Positions 26,156-36,345 of a DNA stretch of 64,000 nucleotides are shown here, piece by piece (within the stretch, counting starts at the first letter, position 1; each line of letters opens with the position of its first letter). The translations under genes were made by a program, and so were the position numbers. Source of the stretch: Isoetes taiwanensis. Taxonomy: Eukaryota > Streptophyta > Lycopodiopsida > Isoetales > Isoetaceae. The stretch is from assembly GCA_021234155.1 (NCBI GenBank), contig JAJEKV010000025.1:8596279-8660278 (forward strand), given 5' to 3'. Under the pieces are notes generated by a model. That model was not told the DNA's origin. It ran no database searches and saw only the letters and a program-made list of their open reading frames with translations.

Positions 26156-26956
26156 TAGTGGTCAAAAGTGGCCCACTTTTTTTCAAGTACAAACTACGTC
26201 CACTTAATGAACCTGAGCTTGCCAAGATGTTTCCCAATGTTGAGGCTCTTGCTACTTACATGTCTAGGCATACTTTTGTCTCTACCTCCCCAACTGCTCC
26301 TATCCCATGTCACATAGGATCCACTTCACTTGAATGTCGTGTTGTATCATCTTCTTCCTCATCTGCCTTTGCACTAGTTAATCCGTCAGTATTACCAATA
26401 TTTGTGCCTTCTTCTCAAGCTATTTTTGCACCATTGCCTTCTTCTAATGCATCTCTGCCTCAGTCATATCAGTAGACCCTCTTAATGAGGATCAACACTC
26501 TCATCTTCAGCACATTGCTCACAAGCAAGAATTATTGGAAGAAGGATGGTCTACTCCACGCCTGAAGAAGCTTGCACATTGCAAAAATAGCTCGGCTCTT
26601 CAATCTGCATTAGTTCACTCTATAGCTCCAATATCTGCTACGATTGTTACAGTGGATGTCCCTGATTCAGTGACATCGAGGCACCAAGGAGCTGATCAAG
26701 TTGTTGTTAATGATTCTATGGATGTGGAAGTTCGACCTGGTCAAAGTAACTTTTCTAAAAATATGACTATATATTATTCTTCTCTTTGTAGGATAGAAAA
26801 ATAGTGTGAATTGCATTATATTGTCATGCTTAGACGGGTGGCCCTGCTTAGTTGGATCTAATTATCCAATGGGTTTTTTATTCCTGTCTCTGCATTGTAT
26901 CATGTATTATGATGGAGTGTTATTAACAAAGTTTGACGTCCTTCAAAAAAAAAAAA
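26156..26956 (+). mobile_element. LINE-like 3' fragment ending in poly(A)
   Basis: The fragment is unrelated to the chromovirus it abuts. It starts abruptly at about 26156 and has two serine-rich open frames, 26158-26475 and 26535-26804, offset from each other. It ends with a T-rich 3' tail and an A12 run at about 26945-26956, as 5'-truncated plant LINE copies do. No reverse transcriptase is present and no clear target duplication was found, so the LINE assignment rests on layout. Confidence 0.4.
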
Positions 26957-27029
26957 TTATTGTAAAGAAACAAATTAATCATTTGATGTTCCAAACTATT
27001 GGCTTTCCATTTTCCTTTTGTGTTTGCAG

Positions 27030-27258
27030 GGTACTGGAAAGGATTTGGAACAAGCTGCTGAAGCTTATGCTCGTGCTCATTTGCAACAAAATGCATAGGT
27101 CCTGTTTAAATTGGGACATGTATGAGCATGGGCTTGGTCTGCCTATAGATTATCATTTAGCCAAACGGATGATGAAGCTATTGAGACAGATCCAGCCACA
27201 GGAGTGCCAGTTTCCTTAGCTCTATTGGGTCTTTGGCTTCATCAGCATTATCATTAAA
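27030..27258 (+). pseudogene. HRD3/SEL1L-like C-terminal exon, frame-broken
   Basis: A splice-acceptor-like TTTGCAG precedes GTGKDLEQAAEAYARAHLQQ. Stepping through frames gives EHGLGLPIDYHLAKR and DEAIETDPATGVPVSLALL. These match the last Sel1 repeats of plant HRD3A (SEL1L), the ER membrane partner of the HRD1 ubiquitin ligase in ER-associated degradation. A TAG interrupts right after QQNA, a 1-bp insertion follows LGH, and bases are missing after LAKR. No other HRD3 exon is recognisable nearby, so this is a pseudogene fragment. The poly(A) of the LINE-like element ends 74 bp upstream. Confidence 0.75.
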
Positions 27259-28372
27259 ATAGTTGTTTGGTAACTATACTTCCGCCTTACATTATGATTT
27301 AAGTCTTTGAACGGGTGAACGCTATCGATATGCTTCTTAAGTGGACATTAAAGAACAAAAGAAGCTGGTTCAGACGATCATTTTTCTAATCCATTGACCT
27401 ATTTGCCAAGTAATTTTTCTCATGACAATTTATAGCATGAAAGGTCGATATTTATGTTGTACTTCAGGCCCCCACAACAATTTTGAAATTTTGCTTTTAA
27501 CTTGCTTGGTAACGAGGATGGTGAATATGAAAAGCCTATTAGATCATATTGTAGGCGTATCTCAGTCTTAGTTGAGCTACTTATTGCAAACAACATAAGT
27601 TAGCTACTTGCATAAGCCTATGGTATGGATGGTAGTCCATGCACATCTATTTCTATACTGTTGAAACTTTGTCTAATTTGATCACCTGTTGGCAACAACT
27701 TGTTGTTCAACTTTCTATACATGAATTCCAAGCATGTCATTGCTATGCCAGCAGTCGCAGCACTAAGTTCAAATGATTATCACAATAATAAAACATCAAT
27801 TTGAATATGGGGAGAATATAAATCCAAACCGAGTTCTTCTGTAGTGCAATTACTGTTAAAAGTCTCTATTCTAATGATAGTTTTCACTAAATCTTGAAAT
27901 CTAGGGTAAATCCAATTGTTTCCACGAGTAGTTATGTTCAATTTGCACATTAACATCCTTTTTCTCACATAAAAAATAGCATTTTAGAGGTGTTGTAAAG
28001 GACATTCTGCCAAATAGATTGCAGCAGGGATCCCAAGCATTTTTAATATTGCAGAGCAAACTGCTGGGGCTTACGATATAGCTGCTATTGCTTGTAAGGG
28101 CTAATCCAAAGAGAATATTTGACATCTAGTCTATTGTGGCAGGAGGGATTTGATGGGTAGAGGGCAAAAACGGAGCAGCACATGGGCAATTTCCTAGTAA
28201 GTTCATTAATATTTTGTACCTAAACGACTTGGATATGATCTGGTACAAGAGAATATTCCCAACCCCGTACACAACACCACCATCAAGGGCTTGCCCTTTT
28301 TAAAAAGGTTTGAGAATCGGACCTTTGTATTATACGCCCAACTTCGTAAATAAGCACTTACCACCTTGGCTT
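27259..28372. other. Intergenic stretch upstream of the RBR ligase gene
   Basis: No gene is supported. The 3' end of this stretch should hold the RBR promoter. I see no convincing TATA box close to the start codon. Confidence 0.4.
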
Positions 28373-28380
28373 AAACCCTA
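28373..28380 (+). promoter_or_regulatory. Telo-box in the 5' region of the RBR ligase gene
   Basis: AAACCCTA lies 6 bp before the ATG. This motif is a known plant promoter and 5'-leader element of growth-associated genes; a role here is inferred. Confidence 0.4.
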
Positions 28381-28386
28381 AAAGCT

Positions 28387-30259
28387 ATGGAGAGAACGAG
28401 GAGAGGCAAGCGGCCTCTGGAAGATGGAAACGCATGGCTCCCTGCCCCGAAACGTATCAACCCATTCCTCGAAGAACAGGCTCTGTCGGATCAGGATTTG
28501 GCCTTCCAAATGCAGCTTAACGAGGCTTTGGCCGCTTCCCTGGGCATAAATTCTGTAGAATTTAACTTCGACGAGCCAGGATCTAGCCAAATTGGGGAAA
28601 TTCAAGAGGTTCTCAATGCCCAAAATATAGAAGTCGAGGCTTTGCAGCCGAATACTTTGGATCAAAAGGTTGCATGCGAAGAAGTAAAAAGGATTAAGGA
28701 AGAGCTCAAGGTTCGGTATCATGATGGGGAATTTGCCAGGGCTATATTGGAGATGCCGGAAGAAGAATGGCAAGATCGAGGGGGTTTATTTGAGTGTCCT
28801 ATTGCGAAGGATCAAAATGAGGTTTTAGAGGGGTGTTTTCGGGTCCATTTTAAGGGAATTACTTGGCGGAATGGTAGAGCTTCTAAGGTGGGAATAGGCG
28901 TTGTCATAAGTGACCCACAGGGGCATGCATTGACAGAATTGGGAAAATGCTTGAATAGCACCATGTGTGGCACCCTTGCTTGGTATGCAGCTTTGCTTGA
29001 AGGAGTTAACATTGCGTGCCCTTTTGGAGCCAGAAATGTTCAGGCATATGTAGACTATAAAGTTATCTATAATCAGGTTTGATTGATCTGCTGTCTTTCA
29101 TAGCTTGTAAGTCGTGTAGTTAAGTTCTTGTCTTTAATTGCTTTGCGAAATTGCAAAAGTGTCAAGGTAGAGAAATTGCAGATATTCCATGTAAAGCTGC
29201 AAAGAACTCAAATATCAGAATCGTGAACATTGTGCATTCTCCTTAAGCTATCAAGTTTATGAGTCTTACTTTCACTTTTTTGAATACGTAGGTCATTTAA
29301 GTCTAGATTGGATATTTATGAAATATATTAAAGCTTGTGCTGATTTGCAGATGTTAGGATATTGGAAAACAAATAAAAGAGATGTGGAGCTGCAAAACCA
29401 GGTCAAAGAACAGGCAGGCAAGCTGGATACATTCCAGCTGAAGTTGATTCGTGCAGATGAGAATAGATTGGCTGAAAATCTTGCACGGGAAGCTATGAAA
29501 GTCAAATCAGACAATGCATGCCCCTCAAATACAAAGTATGGACATTGCATTATTTGTATGGAGGATAAGCTGGTTACTGAGATGGTCTATCTGAAGGAAT
29601 GTTCACATAGTTTCTGTTCGATTTGCATCTCGCAACATGCAGAACAAAGGGTGATGTCTGGTCAAATTCCTGTAGCATGCCCAGATTTAGAATGCAAGAA
29701 GGCTCTAAGTGCTGATGAGTGCAAACCACTTCTTTCAAATAATAGTTTCAACCTGTTAACTAGGAAGATGGTTGAGAAGTGTATACCAGAAGCACTTAGA
29801 GTATATTGTCCCTATTCTAGTTGTTCAGCATTCATGTCGAAAGATGGATTGGGACTGGATACCAGTTTTGGCGCGGAGTGCCCAGAGTGTCACCGTTTAT
29901 TATGCGTAAATTGCAGGGTACCTTGGCATACTAATATGTCGTGTGCTGCATATCAAAATGCACTGGATGAAAAACTTTTCAAGCTTGCAGAAAAAAGGAG
30001 CTGGAAGCAATGTAGGCAATGTGGTTGCATGATTGAACTTGCTACAGGGTGTCATCATATCACTTGTCGGTAGGGTCGTTTTTCTAGCATTTATTTATTT
30101 ATTTCCTTCTGAATGTTTGCATGCTTTCATAAGCTTAGCTATGATTCTACTCTCAGGTGCGGCTATGAATTTTGTTATGTTTGTGGAAAACAATGGGTGA
30201 ACAAGAAGCCAACGTGCCAATGCAAGCTTTGGGAAGAGGCTAACATTTTAGGTCCATGA
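28387..30259 (+). CDS. RBR (RING1-IBR-RING2) E3 ubiquitin ligase with RNase H-like domain
   Basis: Three exons (28387-29076, 29351-30069, 30157-30259) with GT-AG introns join in phase to 503 aa. Residues about 150-290 are an RNase H-like (RVT_3) domain typical of one plant RBR subgroup. Its active-site positions are changed: FKG where a DG is expected, and LAWYAALLEG where AEYxALxxG is expected. RING1 starts at C296 (CIICMEDK). The IBR starts at about 383 (YCPYSSC...CHRLLCVNC). RING2 starts at about 451 (CRQCGCMIELATGCHHITC). C469 in HHITC is the expected catalytic cysteine that takes ubiquitin from the E2 as a thioester before transfer. The tail CGYEFCYVCGKQW is canonical. The intact frame and splice sites argue for a functional gene; the substrate is unknown. 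Confidence 0.9.
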
Positions 30260-31651
30260 TGGTGGCCATGATTGGTGCTTGAACCGAAGGTTTTGAAGTT
30301 GCTCATCTATTAATGGCCACCATAAAAGTAGGCTAATCTCAAATCTATGGTGTTAATTTTTTTTTAAATGATAGTTCTCATGAACTGACATCCCTATGAT
30401 TTGCAAACAGGAGGATGAGATGATATTCTCTTTTCTGGAACGAACACTGGTAGGCAATGATATCTGTTTCACTTTGTATATAGATTGGCCTCTTAAGAGC
30501 ATCACTCATTGGGAAGAAGAGAGAAACCTAGATGATGATTTATGGGGACCTAGTATCATGCCACAATTTATTGGATGCCACAATTTTTTGGACAGTTTTG
30601 CAGTTGATAAAAGTCGTAGCTAAATCTACGCTGCAGTTGCAAGGCTTTAAATGACATTATGATTACTTAGCATTTTCAATACCTACATACGTGGTAATAT
30701 AAAAACTGCTTATGTGCCATTAATAATATAAAAACTTCGTTATGTGCCATTTAAGTAGATGCTATCCATCAAACGGTTGCCCTTTAGAAACATGATATTT
30801 GAATCACTTTAAAATTGTAATAGAAATTTTAACTCAAAAAGGTTAAGGGAAGCAAGGTGAGAATAAAGTCGAGCTATTTCTTTCCTTCCTTTTTAAATCA
30901 CATGCCCAAATAAATGGTGCAAAAAAACCATTACTTTGTTTCTATTTGGAAAATCCCTTTGTTTATTAGCATCAAACAACTGACTCCTTGCTCCAACCGT
31001 CGAACTTGCCTAGGAGCGCGTTGAGCTTTTGAGCGTATTTTGATGAGCTAAAGGAACAACTATCGGATTCAAACACATATCCAATTGAAGCTCAGAGCGG
31101 ATTTTGATGAGCTAAAAGGCAAAGCAGATTTTGATGAGCCAAAGGAACAAGATTTTGATGAGTTAAAGGAACAATTATTGGATTCAAACACTATCTGATT
31201 GAAGTTGTTACCAGAAAACCTTCAGGCATGGCGACCTCACAGAATAAAGAGCAAAACAAAACATAAAATCTGAACAGAAATCATCTCTTGCTGCATCAAA
31301 GCAAAACTTAGCGAGAGATATAAAATTTGAACAGAAATCATCTCGATGCACCAAACTAAAACCTGATGCGAGAAATTTATAGGGGCTAATATTATGAAGC
31401 GATCCTTGGTCGGAATGCTTCATAAATCTTAAAACCTTAAGCCGGAAGCCTTCAATCAAGAAGAGTTTCATTTGACTCAAATCTCACCATCCAAGGATCA
31501 GGACACTTCATAAATCTTAAAAGCTTAACCCGGAAGCCCTCAACAAAGAAGAGTTTATTCATTTGACTCAGATCTTACCACGAAAAAAGGCTGAAGGATT
31601 CGAACCTCCAGGATATGTCGGTCTCATCAAAGCCCTGCCTTATATACTAGG
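30260..31651. other. 3' flank with local tandem duplications
   Basis: No gene is supported after the RBR stop. Four diverged copies of a unit with ATTTTGATGAG and AAAGGAACAA occur at about 31037, 31100, 31127 and 31152. A unit around CATAAATCTTAAAA...CCGGAAGCC is duplicated at about 31422 and 31509. The sequence ends in an A30 run. Confidence 0.5.
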
Positions 31652-31681
31652 GCAAAAAAAAAAAAAAAAAAAAAAAAAAAA
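31652..31681 (+). repeat. A30 homopolymer
   Basis: An uninterrupted run of about 30 A residues. It could be the tail of a retroposed sequence, but no element is recognisable before it. Confidence 0.8.
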
Positions 31682-31878
31682 GCAGAAGGGCAGGGTTGGG
31701 GCAAAGGTTAGGAAAAAATTGAAGGGAGAAACGACGCCATAATCAATTAAGAAATATATTTTTTTTTCCTTTTTTGTTTTTGAGACGACCACTGCTAAGA
31801 TTGATAAAGCTTGATGTTGTTCCTCTAGCTTCATGATGAATAAATGTTGGTTAAATCTTACCCAATTAACGGGGAAGT

Positions 31879-31963
31879 ATAGTTGTGAGACTTCATTTAT
31901 TGTTGGGTGATTTATCAGATTTGAAATAATAATTGCCAACAATAAATGAAGTCTCACAACTAT
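31879..31963. repeat. Perfect 28-bp inverted repeat (hairpin)
   Basis: The arms 31879-31906 and 31936-31963 are exact reverse complements (ATAGTTGTGAGACTTCATTT...) around a 29-nt AT-rich loop. A transcript would form a long perfect stem. Confidence 0.9.
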
Positions 31964-32214
31964 TGTATAAAAGAATTTAGCTAAACTAGGGTCTCACGAC
32001 ATAGTCTTGACTATATGCGATCTAAGATGGATTTGTTGGTTAACCCTCCAGGCAATATTTTGATAAAATGCAGGATAATGGAATGAAATCTGAACTACAC
32101 CAAACATGTTCTTTGGATAAGAATTTCTGATTGCTAGATGCTGGAGCCTGCTGCAAGGAAACCACCATTAAGGGTTAACCACATGGTAATTAAAAGTCGT
32201 TATTGATCCTTGCA

Positions 32215-32380
32215 TTGCAATTTGGCTTTGACAAGGTAAACATGGTATTGAAACAAGCTGCTTGCTCAAGCTGCTCGATCAGACCACCGCTGTGGCAAGA
32301 ATCTGACACTATTGTAAAATAACATCCTTCCAGAACCTTGTCAGCAAGCTCGCGAAAATCATCGTTTGCAAACAAAAAGT
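32215..32380 (-). pseudogene. Type II metacaspase p20 fragment
   Basis: The minus strand reads ANDDFRELADKVLEGC followed by IVSDSCHSGGLIE. This is the region around the catalytic cysteine of plant type II metacaspases (consensus IVSDSCHSGGLI). Metacaspases are Arg/Lys-specific cysteine proteases involved in stress and cell death. Only this part of p20 is present. The catalytic-histidine block (YSGHG) and the p10 domain are not found, and upstream sequence is a tandem duplication, so this is a captured or decayed fragment. Confidence 0.75.
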
Positions 32381-32401
32381 AATGAAGATGCAGTGGTTGC
32401 T

Positions 32402-32501
32402 TTGGAGGCAGCTGAATCCGACATGCTCCATTCCAGACACAAACCCTCCTTGCTTGGAGGCAGCTGAATCCGACATGCTCCATTCCAGACACAAACCCTC
32501 C
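32402..32501. repeat. 48-bp direct duplication, period 52
   Basis: Copies at 32402-32449 and 32454-32501 share TTGGAGGCAGCTGAATCCGA through AAACCCTCC and are identical. Confidence 0.9.
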
Positions 32502-32888
32502 CCGCTTCTTCAAATTTGGGTGCCTGCTTGTCAGGCCTGTTTGTCAAATTTGGGCTGCCTGCTTGTCAAATTTGGGTTGTTGGGTTATGGCTGCATGTGA
32601 TGTAGCTGCATGTGCTGCCTTCACCGGAGCTTATCAGGTTCAGGCTCAGGCTTCATCGAACCACTGATATGTAGGCAAGTGCACTATTTTTGGTTGTCAA
32701 ATCACACTCAATAGACCGGAGTCCAGGAATGCAATAGGGCAATGCAATAGGGCAGAACATGCTTAGTCTACTTCATTTGATACACGTAATCCTATTTCAG
32801 GTATCAGCATAGTCCAATATAGATTCTTTTATTCTTTTATTGTCTGCTTGACCTCCATCCTCATATCCATGTCTCCACATCTATGCAG

Positions 32889-33677
32889 GATGCCTTTGAA
32901 CTTGCAACATTCATTTGGATTTGGGTATGCATACAAATTATGCCGCCTCCTCACTTAGTGTATTAGTCTCTGTTCATAACAATTATATTAGAGACATCCT
33001 TCTGTAAGCTTATAACAGTTCATTGGTTTGTACCGTGTAGTGGCAATTTGGTTGGGAATCTTGCTTATTTAATAACAGAGGATTTGTATATGTCCGCATC
33101 TTTTCTGGGTACAGATCGTTTCATAAATTATTTGCAAGTAGTCAGAGAGGGATTCAAATAACATTCTAACATAAAGTTGATGTTGCAGATTTATTGTCCA
33201 AATTTTCTGCAGCTATAGCACTCTACCCCTCTATGCACTTGTTGGCCAGGTAGAATATACTTCTTCACAGCCTGAAAGTTCCTTCATAAATAACAAAGAT
33301 TAGTGCAGATGGGATCCACGTACAAGGCCTCTCTCTTCCAAGACAACATACTGAAGTCAATACAAAGCTGGCGTAAAGCTGCAAAATCAAAACAAAGGCA
33401 AAGGGACATAGCTGACCAAGAAGCAAACTCTGAAAACACTAGCAGAAGTAAAGACACAATAAAAAACAGAGAAAACAATGTGCCTTACCGCAGAACAAAC
33501 TCTTTCAATACAGCAGCTATGGAAGCAGGCATGTATGGTACGCAAACAAGTTTAAGCATCAGTGCTGGTGAAGGAGGGTGGAGCACAAGAACTTTAAGAG
33601 ATGACCAAGAAGAAGAGATTGAAATGCAAAATCCAGAGAGAGGGCGCTATAGATCACGTAGTCTACCTTGGGCTTAA
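32889..33677 (+). pseudogene. MLO family C-terminal gene fragment
   Basis: Three exon-like pieces have proper splice sites. 32889-32924 encodes DAFELATFIWIW, 33189-33249 encodes FIVQIFCSYSTLPLYALVGQ, and 33309-33677 encodes MGSTYKASLFQDNILKSIQS, WRKAAKSKQRQR and a tail ending SLPWA with a stop. They match the last transmembrane segments and the cytosolic calmodulin-binding helix of MLO proteins, plant seven-transmembrane calcium channels tied to powdery mildew susceptibility and reproduction. The exon between the first two pieces and all upstream exons are not found, so it is probably a 3' gene remnant. The long last exon is intact. Confidence 0.75.
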
Positions 33678-34333
33678 CATTAGAGATGACAGCATGTTGA
33701 ATGAAGAATCTGGAATGCAAGGAACAAATAAATGGCAGTCCAGGTAACAATCAATTGTTTTGGTTCAAAAGAAATCGAACAGATCATCAGCTATTTTTTG
33801 CAACATAGCAACTGAGTGATCACATATTTGTATCTTAGAAGGGTATTTGACCCGTATTCTTGTATATCCACGCATGGCACCAACTAGTAGTAAATATGTT
33901 TTTACTTGAAATTCCAGAATGTGCTTAGCGTTCTGGCTTCACCTGCATATAACAATTTTACAAATATTAATAACTCAACGATCAGATTACACAAACATTG
34001 CTTTGTATAGATTAATCAAATTGTAAACTTAATCACATTGCACAGATGAATGATCCAGATTTGAAGAGGCTTCAGAAATTAACTCACGCATAGAGAGCAT
34101 AACACTTAAATGATGAGAGAAGCTTCTGTCGTTCTCCATGTTAAATTTGAACTTCTATGGAGCACTATCTTTCATCTATCGTGAAAACTCAAGAACATTC
34201 TGTCATCCTGACAATCTCTGAAAGTATTTGTTACTAAGGCAGCTAACGTGACATAGTATAGAGGATAACCATGCATAATAGAGAAGATACAATTGGACTC
34301 AAAAAGGTCAAGGAATTGAATATCTGTTCATAC

Positions 34334-35102
34334 CATTTGTGATTATTGTGGAACTTTAAACTCCTCAACTGCAAATTTAAGAACTGCAGTAAATGGAGCC
34401 TCCTCTGGGACACTGAATCTGCATAAAGAACATGACATGGAAGACTTCACAATTTGCCTGCCACAGTTTCTCAATGAAGATAATCACTAAATGTTATTTG
34501 GCAACCGAATGCTGCAACAATATAGTATTCATGATGAAGGTGCTTGAGGAAAATCTTAAGTGTCGCACAGGCAAGCAGGTAGGATGGGTGAAACTGAAGA
34601 ATAAAATAAAGAATAAAAAAATAAAATACTAACGAGGGCATAAGTTAAATTGTCTGTTTTGCTCTTTTGGAAAGAAGCATCTTGAATCAACAGCCATATC
34701 AACATCAAATAAACCTATCATGTTACAGAAAAACCCGTGATACATATCACAAGTAAGGACGAAGTTATCGAAAGAATTTGGTGGCATTAGAAAAAACATG
34801 GTATCCTTTTTTTCCCAGTGTGAAACCATTCAATGATCTAGGGCAAGACACGTTTATTCACATCTTAAGCTCACTTTCATGTTTAAGAAATTGCAACAAA
34901 ATTTTGCTTACACTTTGAAGGGAAGCTTAGGATCAGAAGTCAGAGTCACTTTGAATGTCACCTTTCCTCCAATTCTATAACAAGCCAACAAAAAAACTCC
35001 AAATCATTTAGGCTGTAGGATAAAAATTGCGGTTGTGGCGGAAAAAGAAACTTACGGTTTGGGTGGCTGAGCCGCTACAGGAGCTGTGGTCGCGGTCGCC
35101 AT
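34334..35102 (-). pseudogene. UFM1 (ubiquitin-fold modifier 1) partial gene
   Basis: On the minus strand, exon 1 (35056-35102) encodes MATATTAPVAAQPPKP, exon 2 (34912-34974) encodes GGKVTFKVTLTSDPKLPFK, and exon 3 (34334-34418) encodes SVPEEAPFTAVLKFAVEEF, all joined by GT-AG introns in phase. This is UFM1, the ubiquitin-like protein attached to ribosomal and ER proteins by the UFMylation pathway. About 13 nt are missing after EEFKVP, which shifts the frame into a stop. The final exon with the C-terminal VG needed for conjugation is not found in the next 1.5 kb. It is a pseudogene unless that deletion is an assembly error and the last exon lies further away. Confidence 0.8.
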
Positions 35103-35788
35103 AGCCAGATCTCCTACTTCGTGCAAATATATATATATTTTTGTGTAAATCTACCTTATTAAAGGGAAAACTAGCGTAAGGTTACTACGCTTACTAGTTC
35201 GAGTTTAAGGGAAAAAAACTACCAAAGAAAGTCGAGCAAGCAGAAGCACAGGAAGGAATCGGGATGGTCGGAGAAGAGGAGAAGTGATTTTCACGGACTT
35301 TCTAATTTTCATAGCCGTCCGATGCGAAATTAAGAAATCTAATGGTTGAGATTAAAAACAGCTGACGTGGCACGACACGTGGCATAGCTAGGAATGCAGG
35401 AAATCGGGGAGGGGGGGTTAGGCAACCCCGCTAAAAAAAAAACATAAGCAAACCCAACACCAAATACTTCTGCAGTCGACACTACAACTATATCCAACAT
35501 TCTTTTCACCGTGCTCTCTATAAACAAAAAAACCCTAAAATTGGAGTTCTTCACTAAGGTCTGCAACCCTAAAAGAGAAGTGTTGGCCATGTGCCTCTTC
35601 CTGGTCGCTAACAGGTAGCGGCAGACCAAAACCATTAGAAAGAAGATACTTCTCCAAAAACAATTCAAAGAAAAAACTCTTGCCTAGCAGGTCCGCCAGC
35701 ATCAACAATAGATGCATACAAAATTGAAAATCTTATTAGCCTTAACCTTCTATTTCATATGTTGGAAACTGCCTGATATTGCAATGGT

Positions 35789-35880
35789 TGCACCAACAAT
35801 AGAAAATATAGTTGAGCCAATAATAGTTGCACCAATAGTTGAGCTAACAATAGTTGCACCAATTGTTGAGCCAACAGTGC
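35789..35880 (+). repeat. Minisatellite with ~30-bp unit
   Basis: Three diverged units around AATAGTTGCACCAAT..GTTGAGC are in tandem. They encode repeated VAPIVE-like residues in an open frame of no recognised family, directly before the phosphatase fragment. Confidence 0.7.
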
Positions 35881-35986
35881 AGTTGCCGAAAATACAGTCG
35901 AGCCAACCATAGTTTAGACAACAAGTATTGAGCACTGCGTTGAGATATGTGAGACAAGTGAAGCAGCACATAACAAAGAAGATTTT

Positions 35987-36345
35987 GTGAGTAGAAAGCT
36001 ATTAATTCTGGACCTTAATGGTGTGCTGGTGAAAACATATACAAAGTCTGAGAAAATTGAAGTACCGGGGCCGCACATTATAGAGTGCACAACAAATAAG
36101 ATTGTTTTATTTAGGCCTGGTGTTAGGGAATTCTTAAGCAAGGTAAGTGTTCACTTTGACTTGGCTATATGGTCATCTATGACTACCTTCAATACAAAGA
36201 AAGTGTTAGAAAAGCTGTGTCACTCTTATGCACAGGTTTATTTTTATATGAGAACAAGAGTTTTGTGACACTATGCCTTTTACATTTCCTGGCCATGCTA
36301 ACGAACCAGTGTTCATGAAACCTTTGGAAAAGGTAAACTTCCAGT
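35987..36345 (+). pseudogene. FCP1/NIF-type (HAD) phosphatase-like fragment
   Basis: The frame encodes RKLLILDLNGVLVKTY, then FRPGVREFLSKVSVHFDLAI with WSSMT. After one frame change at about 36248 it gives EQEFCDTMPFTFPGHANEP. This is the FCP1-homology fold of plant CTD-phosphatase-like/TIM50-like proteins, whose first motif is DLxG. Here DLNG replaces the usual DLDGT, as in a known plant subgroup. The remainder of the domain after about 36345 is not readable in one frame, so this is a decayed copy. Sequence at 36430-36600 shows only a few scattered open codons. Confidence 0.68.

Noticed and set aside
28378-28773. Minus-strand ORF of 131 codons
   Set aside because: Lies antisense to exon 1 of the RBR ligase, whose plus-strand frame and splice sites are clear.
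31583-31650. Possible minus-strand tRNA (GGTTCGAATCC B-box followed by a T-run)
   Set aside because: The T-arm is good, but an anticodon stem cannot be formed and the distance to a matching acceptor 5' strand is too short.
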